NCBI RefSeq assembly: GCF_014699075.1
Contig: NZ_JACXAB010000005.1
Coordinates: 248,001 to 312,000, forward strand
Direction of reading: 5' to 3'
Origin: Microvirga sp.
Lineage (GTDB): Bacteria > Pseudomonadota > Alphaproteobacteria > Rhizobiales > Beijerinckiaceae
DNA: 64,000 nucleotides
Shown: positions 62,865-64,000 of the stretch, piece by piece
How the letters are laid out: each line of letters begins with the position of its first letter
Numbering within the stretch: the stretch's first letter is position 1
The notes under the pieces: model-generated
Told to the model about the DNA's origin: nothing
The model's database searches: none
What the model saw: only the letters and a program-made list of their open reading frames with translations
Made by a program: the position numbers and the translations under genes

Positions 62865-63800
62865 ATGCGAAACCCCTATGACGTTCTCGGCGTGTCCCGC
62901 TCTGCGAGCGAAGCGGACATCAAGAAGGCGTTCCGCAAGCTCGCCAAGACCTATCATCCCGACAGCAACACGAACGACCCCAAGGCCAAGGACAAGTTCG
63001 CCGAAGCCAATTCGGCCTACGAGATCCTGGGCGATGCAGCCAAGCGAGCCCAGTTCGACCGGGGCGAGATCGACGCCGAGGGCAAGCCGCGCTTTTCCGG
63101 CTTCGAGGGTTTCGGCGGCAGCCGGGGCGGGGCTGAGGGTTTCTCCGGCTTTGGGGGAGGCAATCCATTCGGCGGACGGCGCAGCAGGAGCGGCTTCGGG
63201 GCCGATCCGGGCGAGGATTTCTTTTCCCAAATCTTCGAGAACGCCTTCCGGCAGGGGGGCGAGAGCCCGCGTCAGGCCCGCAGCCATCCCAAGCAGAAAG
63301 GCGAGGACGTCGAGGCCACGCTCACGGTGACGCTTGAAGAGGTCGCCGCCGAGGCGAAGAAGCGGGTCCGGCTCCCCACGGGCCGGGACGTGGACGTGGT
63401 CATCCCGAAAGGCGTCGCCGACGGCCAGGTGATCCGCCTGCGCGGCTTAGGGCAGGGCGCTCCCGGGATCGATCCGGGCGATGCACTGCTCACCATCGCG
63501 TTCGCGCCCCATGAGCGCTTCACCCCGGAAGGCTCCAACCTGCGGCTGCGGCTGCCGGTCGAAATCGAGGAGGCCGTCCTCGGCGGGTCGGTGCGGGTGC
63601 CGACGCTCACCGGCTCGGTGGAGATGAAGATCCCGCCTCTCACCAATTCCGGCCGCACCTTCCGTCTGCGCGGCAAGGGCCTGCCGGGCAAGACCGGTCA
63701 TGGCGATCTTCTCGTGACCACGGAGATCAAGCTGCCGGAGATCGTGGACGAGGACCTGATGGACTACGCCCGCAGGCGCCTCTCGGCGAAGGCGAAGTAG
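62865..63800 (+). CDS. DnaJ-family co-chaperone, CbpA-like
   Basis: 311 residues: J domain 1-67 with HPD at 31-33, Gly/Phe/Arg-rich linker about 75-135, then the DnaJ C-terminal substrate-binding barrels. The Cys-rich zinc finger of DnaJ is absent, so this is a class B protein that stimulates DnaK. The order pdxH, antigen, DnaJ homologue is conserved in Rhizobiales. Confidence 0.92.
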   Translation: MRNPYDVLGVSRSASEADIKKAFRKLAKTYHPDSNTNDPKAKDKFAEANSAYEILGDAAKRAQFDRGEIDAEGKPRFSGFEGFGGSRGGAEGFSGFGGGNPFGGRRSRSGFGADPGEDFFSQIFENAFRQGGESPRQARSHPKQKGEDVEATLTVTLEEVAAEAKKRVRLPTGRDVDVVIPKGVADGQVIRLRGLGQGAPGIDPGDALLTIAFAPHERFTPEGSNLRLRLPVEIEEAVLGGSVRVPTLTGSVEMKIPPLTNSGRTFRLRGKGLPGKTGHGDLLVTTEIKLPEIVDEDLMDYARRRLSAKAK

Positions 63801-63843
63801 AAGCACGTCCTCGGCGGGGTCTGATCTCCCCTAGCGTAACTTT

Positions 63844-63988
63844 CCACTGTTATTCCGGGGCCGCGCAGCGGAGCCCGGAATCCATAAACACGACGCTTCC
63901 GGAAGAGATAATAAGCGTCGCACGTCGTTCTGTATCGTGAGCGGTTATGGATTCCGGGCTCGCCTTCGGCGCCCCGGAATGACAGTGG
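63844..63988. repeat. Long double-palindrome repeat at the window end
   Basis: Arms ccactgttattccggggccg...cccggaatccataa and ggttatggattccggg...ccccggaatgacagtgg, with a central spacer of about 60 bases. Same family as 52128-52272 and 33491-33599. Nothing else is seen between the dnaJ-like gene and the window end. Confidence 0.85.
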
Positions 63989-64000
63989 GAATGGCATTCG

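Overview
The window is chromosomal DNA of a GC-rich alphaproteobacterium. Gene order and content (ETF-QO, TPR protein, ispE, polyprenyl synthase, DUF2007, tRNA1Val-type methyltransferase, S49 peptidase, glyQ, glyS; then xseB, dxs, tlyA, rlmD; a TIGR02301 protein; pdxH next to an RT0821/Lpp0805 antigen and dnaJ) point to the Hyphomicrobiales (Rhizobiales). The dispersed palindromes in almost every gap resemble those of Microvirga/Methylobacterium-like genomes. The genus is an inference; no rRNA, tRNA, CRISPR array, transposase or plasmid gene was seen.

Layout. 0.2-5.1 kb: core genes (electron transfer, TPR, isoprenoid kinase). 5.2-6.4 kb: an orphan metQ-like gene with a long leader that holds a SAM-II riboswitch and then a 29-codon ORF with tandem Cys codons. 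6.4-17.8 kb: polyprenyl synthase, RNA modification, S49 peptidase, glycyl-tRNA synthetase, L,D-transpeptidase, PPDK and a GFA-type protein. 18-25.5 kb: an MmyB-like regulator, a SleB-type hydrolase, two tandem serralysin/RTX-like loci (one a pseudogene, the other lacking its zinc-binding residues), an MFS transporter and acuI. 25.5-33.4 kb: LysR/wrbA, Sua5, a DmdC-like acyl-CoA dehydrogenase, an SDR, CorA and a YedK/HMCES protein. 33.7-41.6 kb: the rlmD, tlyA, dxs and xseB cluster, interrupted by an exported superoxide dismutase and by two surface-polysaccharide genes. 41.6-54.6 kb: DUF2339 membrane protein, phosphatase, HD hydrolase, Tag, AAC(6')-like acetyltransferase, PaiB-like protein, PAS-PAS hybrid kinase, YgfZ, dihydroorotase, two VOC proteins, TIGR02301 and Nudix. 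54.6-57.1 kb: a divergent pair of citrate synthase homologues, one fused to a helix-turn-helix, followed by a decayed fragment of the fused type. 57-60.7 kb: a loose accessory stretch with small orphan proteins, including a receiver domain without its phospho-acceptor. 60.8-64 kb: SDR, pdxH, surface antigen and DnaJ.

Most genes are single housekeeping functions or two- to three-gene operons. The most interesting items are the metQ leader (SAM sensor followed by a Cys-containing small ORF), the dead-metalloprotease RTX pair, the HTH-citrate synthase with a tandem 8-bp repeat directly before its start codon, and a low-GC patch inside glyS. The palindromic repeats fall into several families, some of which sit right after stop codons and are followed by T-runs, as terminators would be.
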